Shown: one piece after another, positions 1 to 7,739 of the stretch
Numbering within the stretch: the first letter of the stretch is position 1
Layout of the letters: every line of letters starts with the position of its first letter
Origin: Pseudomonadota bacterium
GTDB taxonomy: Bacteria; Desulfobacterota; Desulfobulbia; Desulfobulbales; Desulfobulbaceae
DNA length: 14,284 nt
NCBI GenBank assembly: GCA_009778235.1
Contig: WRKE01000296.1
Span: 1 to 14,284 of the forward strand
Reading direction: 5' to 3'
Translations under genes and position numbers: made by a program
Notes under the pieces: model-generated
The model's database searches: none
Told to the model about the DNA's origin: nothing
What the model saw: only the letters and a program-made list of their open reading frames with translations

Positions 1-2555
1 CTATCTCTTGCGGCGTCAAGGGACCCGGCTGCCAGGAGGGTTCTGGCTTCTGATTCGGTGAGGGCATGGTGGTTTCCGCCATAAAGGTCAGCCTCTTTGA
101 GGAACTGTTGCAGAGACTCTACACCAAACTTATCCTCCAAGGCAAGCCTGGTCTGGGGGGTAAGGGCGATATTTGTGCCGAACCTTGCCGCCCCGGCGCT
201 GACCATGTCCACCACTTCCCCGCCGTTTGCCTCGATATACCGCCGCAGCTCGCTGAAGGTCCCGCCGCCGGTGACCACGTCATCCACCAGAATATACTGG
301 CGGCCCTTCTCCACCGGTCCATCAAACCGCGGCCTATGGCTCATCCGATACCAAGCGCCAGCCCCGGTGCGGCCCACTTTACCGGACTGAACGATTTCGG
401 CGCCAACGTCAAGACCGGTTGCCTTGCCAATATATTCAGACAGAACGCTTGGTATTGAATTTCTCCCTGATCGCTCTTCCGCATGTACGGCCACCAGAAT
501 CGCGTCCGGGTATTTCTCCGCCAGCGCCCGCAGCTTTTCCCGCTGGCCCTTGCCTGACATCATATCCAGTACCAGCCGGGCCGCCGCCTCTCTGTCGCCT
601 GACTTGGCCGCTTCGTAGTCAGGATGCGACTTCATCTTGGCAACACTGGTCAACTGTGTCACCTTGGGGAAGTTTTCCGGCCAAGGTCTTCCTGGAGCGC
701 CGCTGGTTGAGTCCGCAGGTGGGGCGGCCTGGTACAGTATGCGCGGGTCGTTCGGATCAAACGTGCCGCGATTGTGGACGGATTTGACCTGCGTTGGGTC
801 AAGGGCAACGTAGGTCTTGGTCGCCTTTTTCCCTATGCCGCCTTCATCTCGCTCCAGGATAATGCCGTCGTGGCCGCTTTCTTTGAAATGCCGGTCAACC
901 AGATCCTTCATTTGCGCGGAGACGTCATTTTCAGCCCTGTGCCACTGCTCCATGAAGGCGTCAAGGCCTACTTCGTTGAAGTAGCTGTTTATCGCTGCTT
1001 CGCGTTCGTCAGGTGAAGCATCGGGGTGTTGCGGTTCCCACTGCTCTTCAAACCGCTTGTAGGCTTCAGCCTCCAGTTCGTCCGCCTTGGCCTGGTGCTC
1101 CTTGTCAACAGCCTCAAGCTGCTGCTTCAGTTCCGTGTAGCCTTCAACATTGGCTTCGAGATACTTGCCCAGATCCGCTCTGTTTTCCACATGGAGGGGA
1201 TTTTCAATCTTGGCATGAAGCGGAATCTGCGTTTTTCCTGGCAGTCCGATATCGCCGCTGTCCGGCTTCATGAAAATGCCGAAGGGCAGTTGATTATCGA
1301 ACTCTCCCGCTCCAGGCTTGCGCGGATCAAAGGCTTCAATATCCGCACCGGTCTGATGCCAGAGCGTCAGCGGCTTGCCTGTCGCATCCACAACCTTGCT
1401 GTCGCCGAACCAGTTCCTGAAGGTAGGGGTGTCTACAGGAGCGGCGGACTGATACAGCTCCGGGTTCGCTTCACGCAGCTTGACAAGATCAGCTTCAGTG
1501 TGTACGGTGTTTTTAGCTGAGATTGAGCGGTGCGTCGGGGGCAATGATAGCCCCACCATGGCCGCCCAATCTCGGCTTTTTTGTTTGTTCTGGTACAGCA
1601 GGTTGCCGTCCTGAATCTGATTCAGGAACCATTGGTTGTTCGGCTTTGTAGTGCCGACGCGCTGCCTTCCATAAACGCTCGTTGCCAAATTGACTGTGTA
1701 CCCTTCCGGAGTTGTTGCTTCCAACGTCATCGGCACAATCACAGTTGCCCCATGCTGGTCTTTCAACCCCAGCATCATCACCAGATCTCCGGCCTGAGTT
1801 GCCGACTTGAACACCATCACCGGGTCAGCCATGGCCGCCGGCACCTGCTTCACCGTCTCAGGCGGCAGCTTGTGCTTATCCACCAGCACCTTTTTCAGGA
1901 CGCCGTAGGTGGTATTGACGGGCAGGTTCTTTGCCCCCAGCATCTGCAAAACAAGCGGCGTCTGATTCAGCATGGTCACCGACCGGCGCACCGGCAGCGT
2001 CCCGTCGGCGAAGGCATCGACGCTCTTTCCCCACGCCTCGCTATCCCTCTTCAGCGCCTCATCCCCGGCCCGTATTTCTTCAGGCGAGGAGTGGAAGCCA
2101 TCTCCCAAGCTGCGCTCAATATGATCGCCGACGATCTTGGCGCCCCACCGCTGATAGAACTCCAGCGGCGAAATCCCCAGCCGGCGCGCGTTGGTCTGAA
2201 TGAAAGCCAGCGGCAGCTTGGGGTACTCCTTTGAAACCGCATCGGAATACACGCCGGCATCTATCAACTGCTTGGTGATGCTGTCCCTGACCGCCCGCAC
2301 ATGCTGCTGATACTCGGCATCCTGTTCCTTGGCCGCATTCAGCTTCTCGGCCGCCCTGGTCATCGCGTCTTGCTGGGTCTGGTAAAAGGCCTGCCCCTCG
2401 GCATAGGTCATGCCTTCCGGGTCAACCTTCATATGCGGCAGAATTTCACCCTCCATCGGTGTGCCGGCGATATGGGTCAGGTAGTCCGCAATCGGGATGG
2501 TCACATCACCCTTGGTTGCCACAGCCTCACCAAGGCCCTTGGCCACATCCGGCAT
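1..2555 (-). CDS. Phage-type polyvalent protein, C-terminal part (MuF-C-like, ADP-ribosyltransferase-like and phosphoribosyltransferase-like domains); partial at both ends
   Basis: I translated the minus strand base by base: one frame stays open from 2624 to the window edge (about 874 codons), so the 3' end lies outside. Domains in order: a helical region reading DVTIPIADYLTHIAGT near 2505-2460; a MuF-C-like region at about 1985-1590 (QTPLVLQMLGAKNLPV, then DPVMVF, then NLLYQNKQKS); an ADP-ribosyltransferase-like domain at about 1430-735, opening with TPTFRNWFGDSK and LWHQTG and closing with NRGTFDPNDPRILYQ; and a phosphoribosyltransferase-like domain at about 545-60 with the PRPP-loop motif DDVVTGGGT at 284-258. 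Such domain chains are known from phage and conjugative-element 'polyvalent' proteins, thought to be delivered with the DNA and to act on host targets. The family match is from memory, and the substrates are unknown. The 5' end is doubtful: the first ATG (2555) has a GGAGG only 2 nt away, and a full-length homologue would extend far upstream. It is probably a truncated remnant, with no stop or frameshift inside the visible part. Confidence 0.72.
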   Translation of the reverse strand, partial: MPDVAKGLGEAVATKGDVTIPIADYLTHIAGTPMEGEILPHMKVDPEGMTYAEGQAFYQTQQDAMTRAAEKLNAAKEQDAEYQQHVRAVRDSITKQLIDAGVYSDAVSKEYPKLPLAFIQTNARRLGISPLEFYQRWGAKIVGDHIERSLGDGFHSSPEEIRAGDEALKRDSEAWGKSVDAFADGTLPVRRSVTMLNQTPLVLQMLGAKNLPVNTTYGVLKKVLVDKHKLPPETVKQVPAAMADPVMVFKSATQAGDLVMMLGLKDQHGATVIVPMTLEATTPEGYTVNLATSVYGRQRVGTTKPNNQWFLNQIQDGNLLYQNKQKSRDWAAMVGLSLPPTHRSISAKNTVHTEADLVKLREANPELYQSAAPVDTPTFRNWFGDSKVVDATGKPLTLWHQTGADIEAFDPRKPGAGEFDNQLPFGIFMKPDSGDIGLPGKTQIPLHAKIENPLHVENRADLGKYLEANVEGYTELKQQLEAVDKEHQAKADELEAEAYKRFEEQWEPQHPDASPDEREAAINSYFNEVGLDAFMEQWHRAENDVSAQMKDLVDRHFKESGHDGIILERDEGGIGKKATKTYVALDPTQVKSVHNRGTFDPNDPRILYQAAPPADSTSGAPGRPWPENFPKVTQLTSVAKMKSHPDYEAAKSGDREAAARLVLDMMSGKGQREKLRALAEKYPDAILVAVHAEERSGRNSIPSVLSEYIGKATGLDVGAEIVQSGKVGRTGAGAWYRMSHRPRFDGPVEKGRQYILVDDVVTGGGTFSELRRYIEANGGEVVDMVSAGAARFGTNIALTPQTRLALEDKFGVESLQQFLKEADLYGGNHHALTESEARTLLAAGSLDAARD

Positions 2556-2740
2556 GGCCTCCTCAAGCTGGTCGGCGCCGCTACGCAAGGGCTGCCGACA
2601 TATCCTACACGTCCTACAGGTGTTTCAGGGTAAATATCCAGCTTTATGGGTTTCACCCATGGGGCAGGGCTGGTGGTTACCTCAACGTTAGCAGGATTAG
2701 CGACTTTAGCTTTAGCAGCTCCCAGGAAACGAAAATTCAC
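2501..2740 (-). CDS. Short GTG-initiated reading frame overlapping the integrase stop; probable remnant
   Basis: The GTG at 2740 overlaps the integrase stop (ATGTGA), the layout seen in translational coupling. The frame gives 79 residues beginning VNFRFLGAAKAKVANPANVE. The first ~40 codons look protein-like and are richer in A/T than the polyvalent gene that follows. After roughly residue 48 the sequence turns arginine- and proline-rich, like an out-of-frame reading of the polyvalent gene. I do not recognise a family. It may be the head of a gene fused out of frame to the polyvalent gene by a deletion, or a chance frame. Confidence 0.25.
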   Translation of the reverse strand: MNFRFLGAAKAKVANPANVEVTTSPAPWVKPIKLDIYPETPVGRVGYVGSPCVAAPTSLRRPCRMWPRALVRLWQPRVM

Positions 2741-3924
2741 ATCTCCCGTAACCCATCCAGATAATCGGCCCAGGACTGCATCATGCTGCGACGCTCTAGT
2801 AGGTATTGCGCATAGTTGTACGATGCTCGCACACTATTCCTTTCACCGTAGGCAAGCTGTCTTTCAATCCAGTCCCGATTGTATCCCTGTTCGTTGAGCA
2901 GGGTGGAAGCCATGGAGCGGAAACCGTGGACGGTCATGGCGTCTTTGTCGTAACCCATCCTTCTCAAGGCCGCCAAAAGGGTAACGTCGCTTATGGGGGC
3001 AGAGTTGGCACGCATGGAAGGGAACAGGTAGCGACCATGGCCGGTGTACTGCTGCAAGTCCTCCAGGATGGTCAGCACCTGCCAGGACAGCGGGACAATG
3101 TGCACTTCCTTCATCTTCATCCTGGCGGCAGGGATACGCCATTCAGCAGCCTCAAGATTGAACTCTGCCCATTCCGCTTTGCGAAGCTCTCCAGGGCGGA
3201 CGAAAACATACGGGGCCATACGCAGGGCAGCCCGGACAATCAGGTTGCCGGGGTAGGCATCAATATCCCGCAGCAATGCGCCGATGGCTTTGGGTTCTGT
3301 GATGGTTGAGAAGTTGGTCGGCCTAACCGGGGCGAGGGCACCCCGCAGGTCGGCGGCAGTATCACGTTCCGCCCGCCCCGTAGCGATAGCGTATCGGAAT
3401 ATCTGCCCGCAGTTCTGCAAGGTGCGGTGGGCGGTTTCAATGGCTCCCCTGGCCTCGATACGTCGCAGGGCTTCCAAGAGTTCCGGAGCGGTGACAGAAC
3501 CAACAGCCTTGCCGCCAATAAGGGGGAAGATATCCTTTTTGAGTCGGGCCAGTATCTTGCTGCCGTGGTGAGGCACCCAAGAGTCTTTGAACTTGTCGTA
3601 CCACTCACGGGCCACGATCTCGAAGGTGTTTGTTGTTTCTGCCCTGACTGCGGCCTTGACAGCCTGTTTATGAACTCTTGGATCAATGCCAGCGGCAAGC
3701 TGTTCCTTGGCCTCTTCCCATTTTTGCCGAGCATCCTTAAGGCTCACGGCTGGATATGCTCCGAAGCTCAAGGTCTTCTGTTTGCCGTCAAAGCTGTATG
3801 CCAGCCGCCAGAGCTTACCACCAGTGGGGGAAACGTGGATATACAGCCCCCCGCCATCGGCCTTTTTCTGAACCTGCCCGGTGGCCTTCAGCCCTCTCAG
3901 AAAAGTATCAGTCAGCTTGCTCAT
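2737..3924 (-). CDS. P4-family tyrosine site-specific integrase
   Basis: A 395-residue recombinase that would cut and rejoin att sites to integrate or excise the element. The N-terminal arm-binding (DUF4102-type) domain spans about residues 5-90 (KADGGGLYIHV, LSFGAYP), a core-binding helical domain about 100-190, and the catalytic domain about 205-385. Catalytic residues visible are R243 (FVRPGELRKAEW), the H333-G-F-R336 box and the nucleophile Y369 (RASYNYAQYL). K270 or K272 in RMKMKEVHIVPLS is probably the catalytic lysine. The fifth position, usually His in QLAH, is Tyr359 here. I chose the ATG at 3924 because it gives the usual MSKLTDTFLRGLK start and has GGGG a few bases upstream; the frame is open further, to 4041. 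Length is normal for the family. Its place next to the ssrA 3' end fits known islands such as CP4-57 of E. coli, which use ssrA as target. Confidence 0.93.
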   Translation of the reverse strand: MSKLTDTFLRGLKATGQVQKKADGGGLYIHVSPTGGKLWRLAYSFDGKQKTLSFGAYPAVSLKDARQKWEEAKEQLAAGIDPRVHKQAVKAAVRAETTNTFEIVAREWYDKFKDSWVPHHGSKILARLKKDIFPLIGGKAVGSVTAPELLEALRRIEARGAIETAHRTLQNCGQIFRYAIATGRAERDTAADLRGALAPVRPTNFSTITEPKAIGALLRDIDAYPGNLIVRAALRMAPYVFVRPGELRKAEWAEFNLEAAEWRIPAARMKMKEVHIVPLSWQVLTILEDLQQYTGHGRYLFPSMRANSAPISDVTLLAALRRMGYDKDAMTVHGFRSMASTLLNEQGYNRDWIERQLAYGERNSVRASYNYAQYLLERRSMMQSWADYLDGLREM

Positions 3925-4135
3925 GGTATCCCCACAAAAAAACCTTGGTATCGAAAATCCGGCTCTTAGTATCTTCGCTATGGTATCCGGCAAAAAGGCC
4001 GTTATTGCAAAGCGTTCCATGTTCTTGGTATCGATTTCCAAGAAATGCCAGATGCCAAGGAAAATACCAAGGTTCTCTTGGCATGTTTATAGGTTTTATG
4101 AGACTGCATGACACAAGCAGTATCTTGAAAAAGCG
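3925..4135. repeat. Spacer with five copies of the 8-mer CTTGG(T/C)AT; candidate integrase or regulator binding region
   Basis: Between the integrase start and the terminator, the 8-mer CTTGG(T/C)AT occurs on the plus strand at 3944-3951, 4024-4031 and 4077-4084, and inverted at 4052-4059 and 4064-4071. Two forward copies extend to TTGGTATCGA. The copies at 4052 and 4077 form an inverted pair around the copy at 4064. A shorter GGTATC also recurs at 3925, 3947, 3982 and 4027. Tyrosine-recombinase att regions carry short repeated arm sites for the N-terminal domain and for excisionase; that role here is inference. No credible gene lies in this stretch. Confidence 0.5.
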
Positions 4136-4170
4136 AAACCCCATAAGGAGTTAGAGTCCTTATGGGGTTT
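4136..4170 (-). terminator. Intrinsic terminator downstream of ssrA
   Basis: A perfect 14-bp stem (4157-4170 with 4136-4149) closes a 7-nt loop. On the minus strand it is followed by CGCTTTTT. It lies 16 bases after the tmRNA 3' CCA and would end ssrA transcription before the integrase region. If the element joins the chromosome inside the ssrA 3' end, this hairpin was brought in by the element. Confidence 0.85.
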
Positions 4171-4185
4171 TATGAGATGATGATT

Positions 4186-4542
4186 TGGTGGAGGCGCCGG
4201 GAGTTGAACCCGGGTCCGAAAACTCTCCCCTCGTGTCTCTACATGCGTAGTTCCGGGATTAGATCTCGCATCCGTTTCTCACCCGGAACAGGGATATCGG
4301 ATGCCAGCCTGAAAGATCTCACCAGCCGCGCCCCAGGCATACACGGCTGACCAGCCTGTGAAGTCGACGCTCCGAATCCGGCCTTACAGGCGAAGGCCGG
4401 TGGAACGGCACGGCAGGTTAAGCTGCCAGTGCGTAGTTATAATCGTCTGCGATTATATTTAATTCCGTCATTTTTACGAGCTGACAGAAACTCGGCATGC
4501 AACAACAAGCTTCAATATCCCCGTCGAATCCGTTTCGCCCCC
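4186..4542 (-). ncRNA. ssrA: Transfer-messenger RNA (tmRNA, one-piece)
   Basis: A 357-nt tmRNA that rescues stalled ribosomes by adding a degradation tag. The 5' end GGGGGCGAAACGGATTCGAC and the 3' end GGGTTCAACTCCCGGCGCC followed by TCCACCA are both canonical. The 7-bp acceptor stem pairs GGGGGCG with CGCCTCC and includes the G3-U70 wobble that alanyl-tRNA synthetase reads. The T arm (CCGGGTTCAACTCCCGG) is intact and CCA is encoded. The tag frame lies at 4450-4418. smpB, its protein partner, ends 37 bp upstream on the same strand. The intact 3' end fits an integration that rebuilds the gene. Confidence 0.96.
4418..4450 (-). other. ssrA: tmRNA proteolysis-tag reading frame (ADDYNYALAA, stop)
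   Basis: Ten codons from GCA at 4450 read ADDYNYALAA and end in TAA at 4418. The ALAA end is the usual signal for ClpXP-type proteases. Tags of the form A(D/N)xYxYA(L/V)AA are, from memory, common in deltaproteobacteria and support that placement. Confidence 0.93.
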
Positions 4543-4579
4543 ATGGGTGTGCGTGAAAGTGATGAGCCGGCCGGTGAAA

Positions 4580-5035
4580 TCAGTCGTCATGGCGCAAGGT
4601 GCGTTCCATTTCTCGGTTTGATTCCCTCTCCTTAAGCGCCGCCCGTTTGTCGTAGAGTTTTTTGCCGCGGGCCAGGGCCAGTTCGACCTTGGCCTTACCA
4701 TTTGCAATAAAGTAAATCTTGAGCGGGATCATCGCAATGCCTTTCTCGTGGAGCTTGCCGATCAGCTTGCGGATCTCGCGCCGATGCAGCAGCAGCTTCC
4801 GGACCCGGAGAGGGTCCTGATCGACGTAGGTGGCGTAGGAGTAGGGCGAAATGTGGACATTGTGCAGAAAAAGCTCGCCATCCTTGAGCTGGGCATAACC
4901 GTCGCGGAGATTCACCTTGCCGGCCCGCAACGACTTGACCTCCGGCCCGCTGAGCACCATACCGGCCTCAAAGGTCTGCTCGATGTGGTAGTCGTGAAAG
5001 GCCTTCTTGTTTTTGCTGACGATCTTCAGTCCCAT
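4580..5035 (-). CDS. smpB: SsrA-binding protein SmpB
   Basis: A 151-residue RNA-binding protein that holds tmRNA and brings it to stalled ribosomes; the length is typical. Family hallmarks are KNKKAFHDYHIEQTFEAGMVLSG near the start, GPEVKSLRAGKVNLRDGY at about 30-47, and a basic C-terminal tail (GKKLYDKRAALKERE, then REMERTLR) that fits the empty mRNA channel. An AAGGAG lies at 5054-5049, 13 nt before the ATG, rather far. It follows the secretion ATPase gene by 68 bp with no clear terminator and precedes ssrA by 37 bp, so both parts of the rescue system could share a transcript. Confidence 0.97.
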   Translation of the reverse strand: MGLKIVSKNKKAFHDYHIEQTFEAGMVLSGPEVKSLRAGKVNLRDGYAQLKDGELFLHNVHISPYSYATYVDQDPLRVRKLLLHRREIRKLIGKLHEKGIAMIPLKIYFIANGKAKVELALARGKKLYDKRAALKERESNREMERTLRHDD

Positions 5036-5103
5036 GTCGCGCCGCTCGCTCCTTGTTCCCGGTCCACACTATAGGGAGTGTTGACTCAAACGCCAGGAAA
5101 AAA

Positions 5104-6933
5104 TCATCCCGCTTCGGTCTCTCCGGTCACCCGCAGCACCTCTTCCACGGTGGTCAGCCCGGCCAGAACCTTCCGCCAGGCGTCCTCGCGCAGGGTGGTC
5201 ATGCCCTCCCGGATGGCCATCTGCCGCAATTCCAGGCCATTGGCCTTGGCGGCAATCAGTTTTTTCATCTGCTCTGACATGGGAAACACCTCGAAAATGC
5301 CCATCCGGCCCAGGTAGCCGGTATTGCGGCATTTAAGGCATCCTTTGCCCTTTTTCAGTTCGAGCGTCTCCTGGTTGCCGACCGGAAAGCCGAGCTTGCG
5401 CAGACCCACGCCATCCACCGCATAGGGTTCGATGCAGTGGGGGCAGTTGCGCCGCACCAGGCGCTGGGCCAGAGCGCCCAGCATGGTCGAGGCGATGAGA
5501 AAGGGCTCGAGTCCCAAGTCCTGCAGGCGGATGATGGTTGAGACCGCGTCGTTGGTATGGAGGGTGGAAAAAACTAGATGCCCGGTCAGGGCCGCCTGGA
5601 CGGCATGGGTGGCGGTCTCCAGATCGCGGATCTCGCCGATCATGATCACGTCCGGGTCCTGCCGCAGGATGTTGCGCAGGATGGTGGAAAAGGTGACCTC
5701 GATCTGCGATTGCACCGCGATCTGGTTGAAGTCCTCGCAGACCATTTCCACCGGATCCTCGACGGTGACGATGTTGCGTTCCGGTGAGGCAATCTGCTTG
5801 AGGGTGGAGTAGAGGGTGGTCGATTTGCCGCTGCCGGTCGGTCCGGTGACCAGGACGATACCGTGGGCAGCGGTCATGAAACTGTTGAACACGCTCCTGT
5901 CCCGCCGGGAGAAACCGAGATGATCCAGGTCCTGGAAGACGACCTCGGGGTTGAGAATGCGCATCACCGCCTTTTCGCCAAAGGCGACCGGAACAGTGGA
6001 GATGCGGAGCTCGGCGTCGCCGCCCTCGGCCTGGCGGCCGATCTTGATCCGCCCGTCCTGGGGACGCCGTTTCTCGGCGATGTCCATCCGGGCCAGGCTC
6101 TTGATCCGCGAAACAATGGCGGCATGCACGGCCTTGGGCAGCTTGTAGATGGTGTGCAACATGCCGTCGATCCGGAACCGGACCAGACAGTTGTCCCGCT
6201 TGGGCTCGATATGGATGTCGCTGGCCCTTTGCTCCAGGGCATAATTGAACAGGTGGTTGACCGCCGCCTTGATGTGCTGATCCGTGGAGCTCAACTCCTT
6301 GGTCGTGGCCAGGCGCACGTACTGCTCGAGGTTGCCGATGTCAACGGTGGCGGCTGGGCCGCTGCCGACGAACTGGGACTCGGCGGCGGTGATCGAGCGC
6401 TGGAAGCCGAAAAATTCGGCCAGAATTTTTTTGATGTCGGTCCGGGTGGACAAAAGCGGCCGGACCTTGACCTGGTTGGCCCGCTCGATATCCTCGAGCA
6501 CCGGCTGAATATCGGGGTGGTAGGTGACGACGTCGAGGACGCCGTTGCTCAGGGCCACTGGCAGAATCAGGTGGTTGACGGCAAAGGACCGGGGGATCGT
6601 CTTGGTGACCGTGTCCATGTCCAGTTCAAGGGGATCGAGCTTCTTGAAGGGAATCTTGAGGGCTCGGCTGACGGCCCGCATGACGCTCTCCTCGGTCACC
6701 GGCCCGGGGATCGGCCCGGCGCTCTCCAATTCGAGCGAAACAATGATGTCCACCATGTCGGGGAAACCCTTGTCCCGCCTGGCCTCTTCATCCTGCCGCC
6801 GGGGGCCTTGCTGTTTGAGCAATATCTGCCGCTGCCGCCCCTTGTGGAGGAGAATCAATTTCCGCTGTTCAACGGAAAGCAAACGCTCTTTGACAAGTAC
6901 ATCCAACAGGGTGTCGCTATTGAGCAATGACAT
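5104..6933 (-). CDS. gspE: GspE/PilB-type secretion or pilus assembly ATPase
   Basis: A hexameric ATPase of the type II secretion / type IV pilus class that works at the cytoplasmic face of the inner membrane. Counting from the ATG at 6933 (609 residues), an MshEN-like N domain (about 80-175) precedes the ATPase core. The Walker A GPTGSGKST is at about 364-372, the Asp box TVEDPVE at 390-396, the Walker B IMIGEIRD at 430-437 and the His box STLHTND at 456-462. A zinc-type tetracysteine (CPHC at about 497-500, CLKC at 532-535) is complete. A GTG at 6972 would add 13 residues; neither start has a convincing Shine-Dalgarno sequence, and I prefer the ATG. No other secretion or pilus gene lies in the window, so secretion ATPase and pilus extension ATPase cannot be separated by context. 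Confidence 0.92.
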   Translation of the reverse strand: MSLLNSDTLLDVLVKERLLSVEQRKLILLHKGRQRQILLKQQGPRRQDEEARRDKGFPDMVDIIVSLELESAGPIPGPVTEESVMRAVSRALKIPFKKLDPLELDMDTVTKTIPRSFAVNHLILPVALSNGVLDVVTYHPDIQPVLEDIERANQVKVRPLLSTRTDIKKILAEFFGFQRSITAAESQFVGSGPAATVDIGNLEQYVRLATTKELSSTDQHIKAAVNHLFNYALEQRASDIHIEPKRDNCLVRFRIDGMLHTIYKLPKAVHAAIVSRIKSLARMDIAEKRRPQDGRIKIGRQAEGGDAELRISTVPVAFGEKAVMRILNPEVVFQDLDHLGFSRRDRSVFNSFMTAAHGIVLVTGPTGSGKSTTLYSTLKQIASPERNIVTVEDPVEMVCEDFNQIAVQSQIEVTFSTILRNILRQDPDVIMIGEIRDLETATHAVQAALTGHLVFSTLHTNDAVSTIIRLQDLGLEPFLIASTMLGALAQRLVRRNCPHCIEPYAVDGVGLRKLGFPVGNQETLELKKGKGCLKCRNTGYLGRMGIFEVFPMSEQMKKLIAAKANGLELRQMAIREGMTTLREDAWRKVLAGLTTVEEVLRVTGETEAG

Positions 6934-7045
6934 GGTCGCCGGTGAAGGAGGTGAAAGAGGGTCAGATGCCACTTGCCCAGTGGCTTCTGTTCAAGCTTAG
7001 CAGACAAGCGGTGGTGCGATCAAGGGGTTGAGCTTGGCGCAAGTG

Positions 7046-7072
7046 CGGTTCCGAAGAAAAAACCCGGAACCG
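7046..7072 (-). terminator. Stem-loop after pcm, possible weak terminator
   Basis: CGGTTCCG (7046-7053) and CGGAACCG (7065-7072) form a perfect 8-bp stem 13 bases past the pcm stop. The U run lies in the 11-nt loop rather than after the stem, so this is not a standard intrinsic terminator. It may stabilise the 3' end or do nothing. Confidence 0.3.
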
Positions 7073-7085
7073 GTCGAGACGCACC

Positions 7086-7739
7086 TCAATTCGGCCAGCC
7101 GTGGGCGCCGATCAGATCGACGAAGCGGACTTGTTCGATGCTGGTCATCGTAATATCGCCGTCCCTTTTGTCCACAAGCTGCAGCTCCTGTACGTCCTGA
7201 CCGCCGACCGGCATGATCAGGCGGCCGGGATCGGCCAACTGGGTGACGAGCGGCTCGGGAATCCGAGGGCCGCCGGCGGTGACGATGATGGCGTTGAACG
7301 GGGCTTCCGCGGGCCAGCCGACGGTGCCGTCATCGATGCGCGAGACGATGTTGTAATAACGGAGCCGATCAAAGACCTTCCTGGCCCGGCCGACCAGGGC
7401 ATCGAGTCGCTCCACCGTGTACACCTTCTGGCAGAGACGGGAGAGGATCGCCGCGTGGTAGCCCGACCCGGTCCCGATCTCCAGCACTTTTTCTGTGCCG
7501 GTTAGGTGCAGGGCCAGGGTCATGAGGGCCACGATGTAGGGCTGGGAAATGGTCTGGCCGGAACCGATCGGCAGGGGGAAATCGCCGTACGCATGTGCCT
7601 GGATGGCATCTTCGACGAACAGGTGCCGGGGAACGGTCCGCATGGCCTCCAATACCCGCTGGTCGGTGATGCCACGGGCCACCAGCTGTTCCTCGATCAT
7701 GCGCTCCCGGTTGATGTCAAAGGTCGACGGCAAGCTCAC
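7086..7739 (-). CDS. pcm: Protein-L-isoaspartate O-methyltransferase
   Basis: A 217-residue cytosolic repair enzyme that uses S-adenosylmethionine to methylate isoaspartyl residues in aged proteins. Family blocks are all visible: RERMIEEQLVARGITD (about 11-26), VPRHLFV (36-42), the substrate-side GSGQTISQPY (59-68) and the SAM-binding VLEIGTGSGYHAAIL (85-99). I chose the GTG at 7739 because it overlaps the lipoprotein stop (GTGA), has an AGGACG just upstream and gives the usual length. The same frame runs open to 7811 inside the lipoprotein gene. The overlap implies translational coupling with that gene. The usual partner surE is not here. Confidence 0.96.
   Translation of the reverse strand: MSLPSTFDINRERMIEEQLVARGITDQRVLEAMRTVPRHLFVEDAIQAHAYGDFPLPIGSGQTISQPYIVALMTLALHLTGTEKVLEIGTGSGYHAAILSRLCQKVYTVERLDALVGRARKVFDRLRYYNIVSRIDDGTVGWPAEAPFNAIIVTAGGPRIPEPLVTQLADPGRLIMPVGGQDVQELQLVDKRDGDITMTSIEQVRFVDLIGAHGWPN

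Noticed and set aside
5066..5081. Inverted repeat ACACT-ATAGGG-AGTGT between the ATPase gene and smpB
   Set aside because: It has only 5 bp per arm and no T run, too weak to call a terminator or operator.
5863..6930. Plus-strand frame of 355 codons opposite the secretion ATPase gene
   Set aside because: It is fully antisense to a gene with intact Walker motifs, and its composition (rich in Gly, Asp, Val and Leu) is that of a shadow frame.
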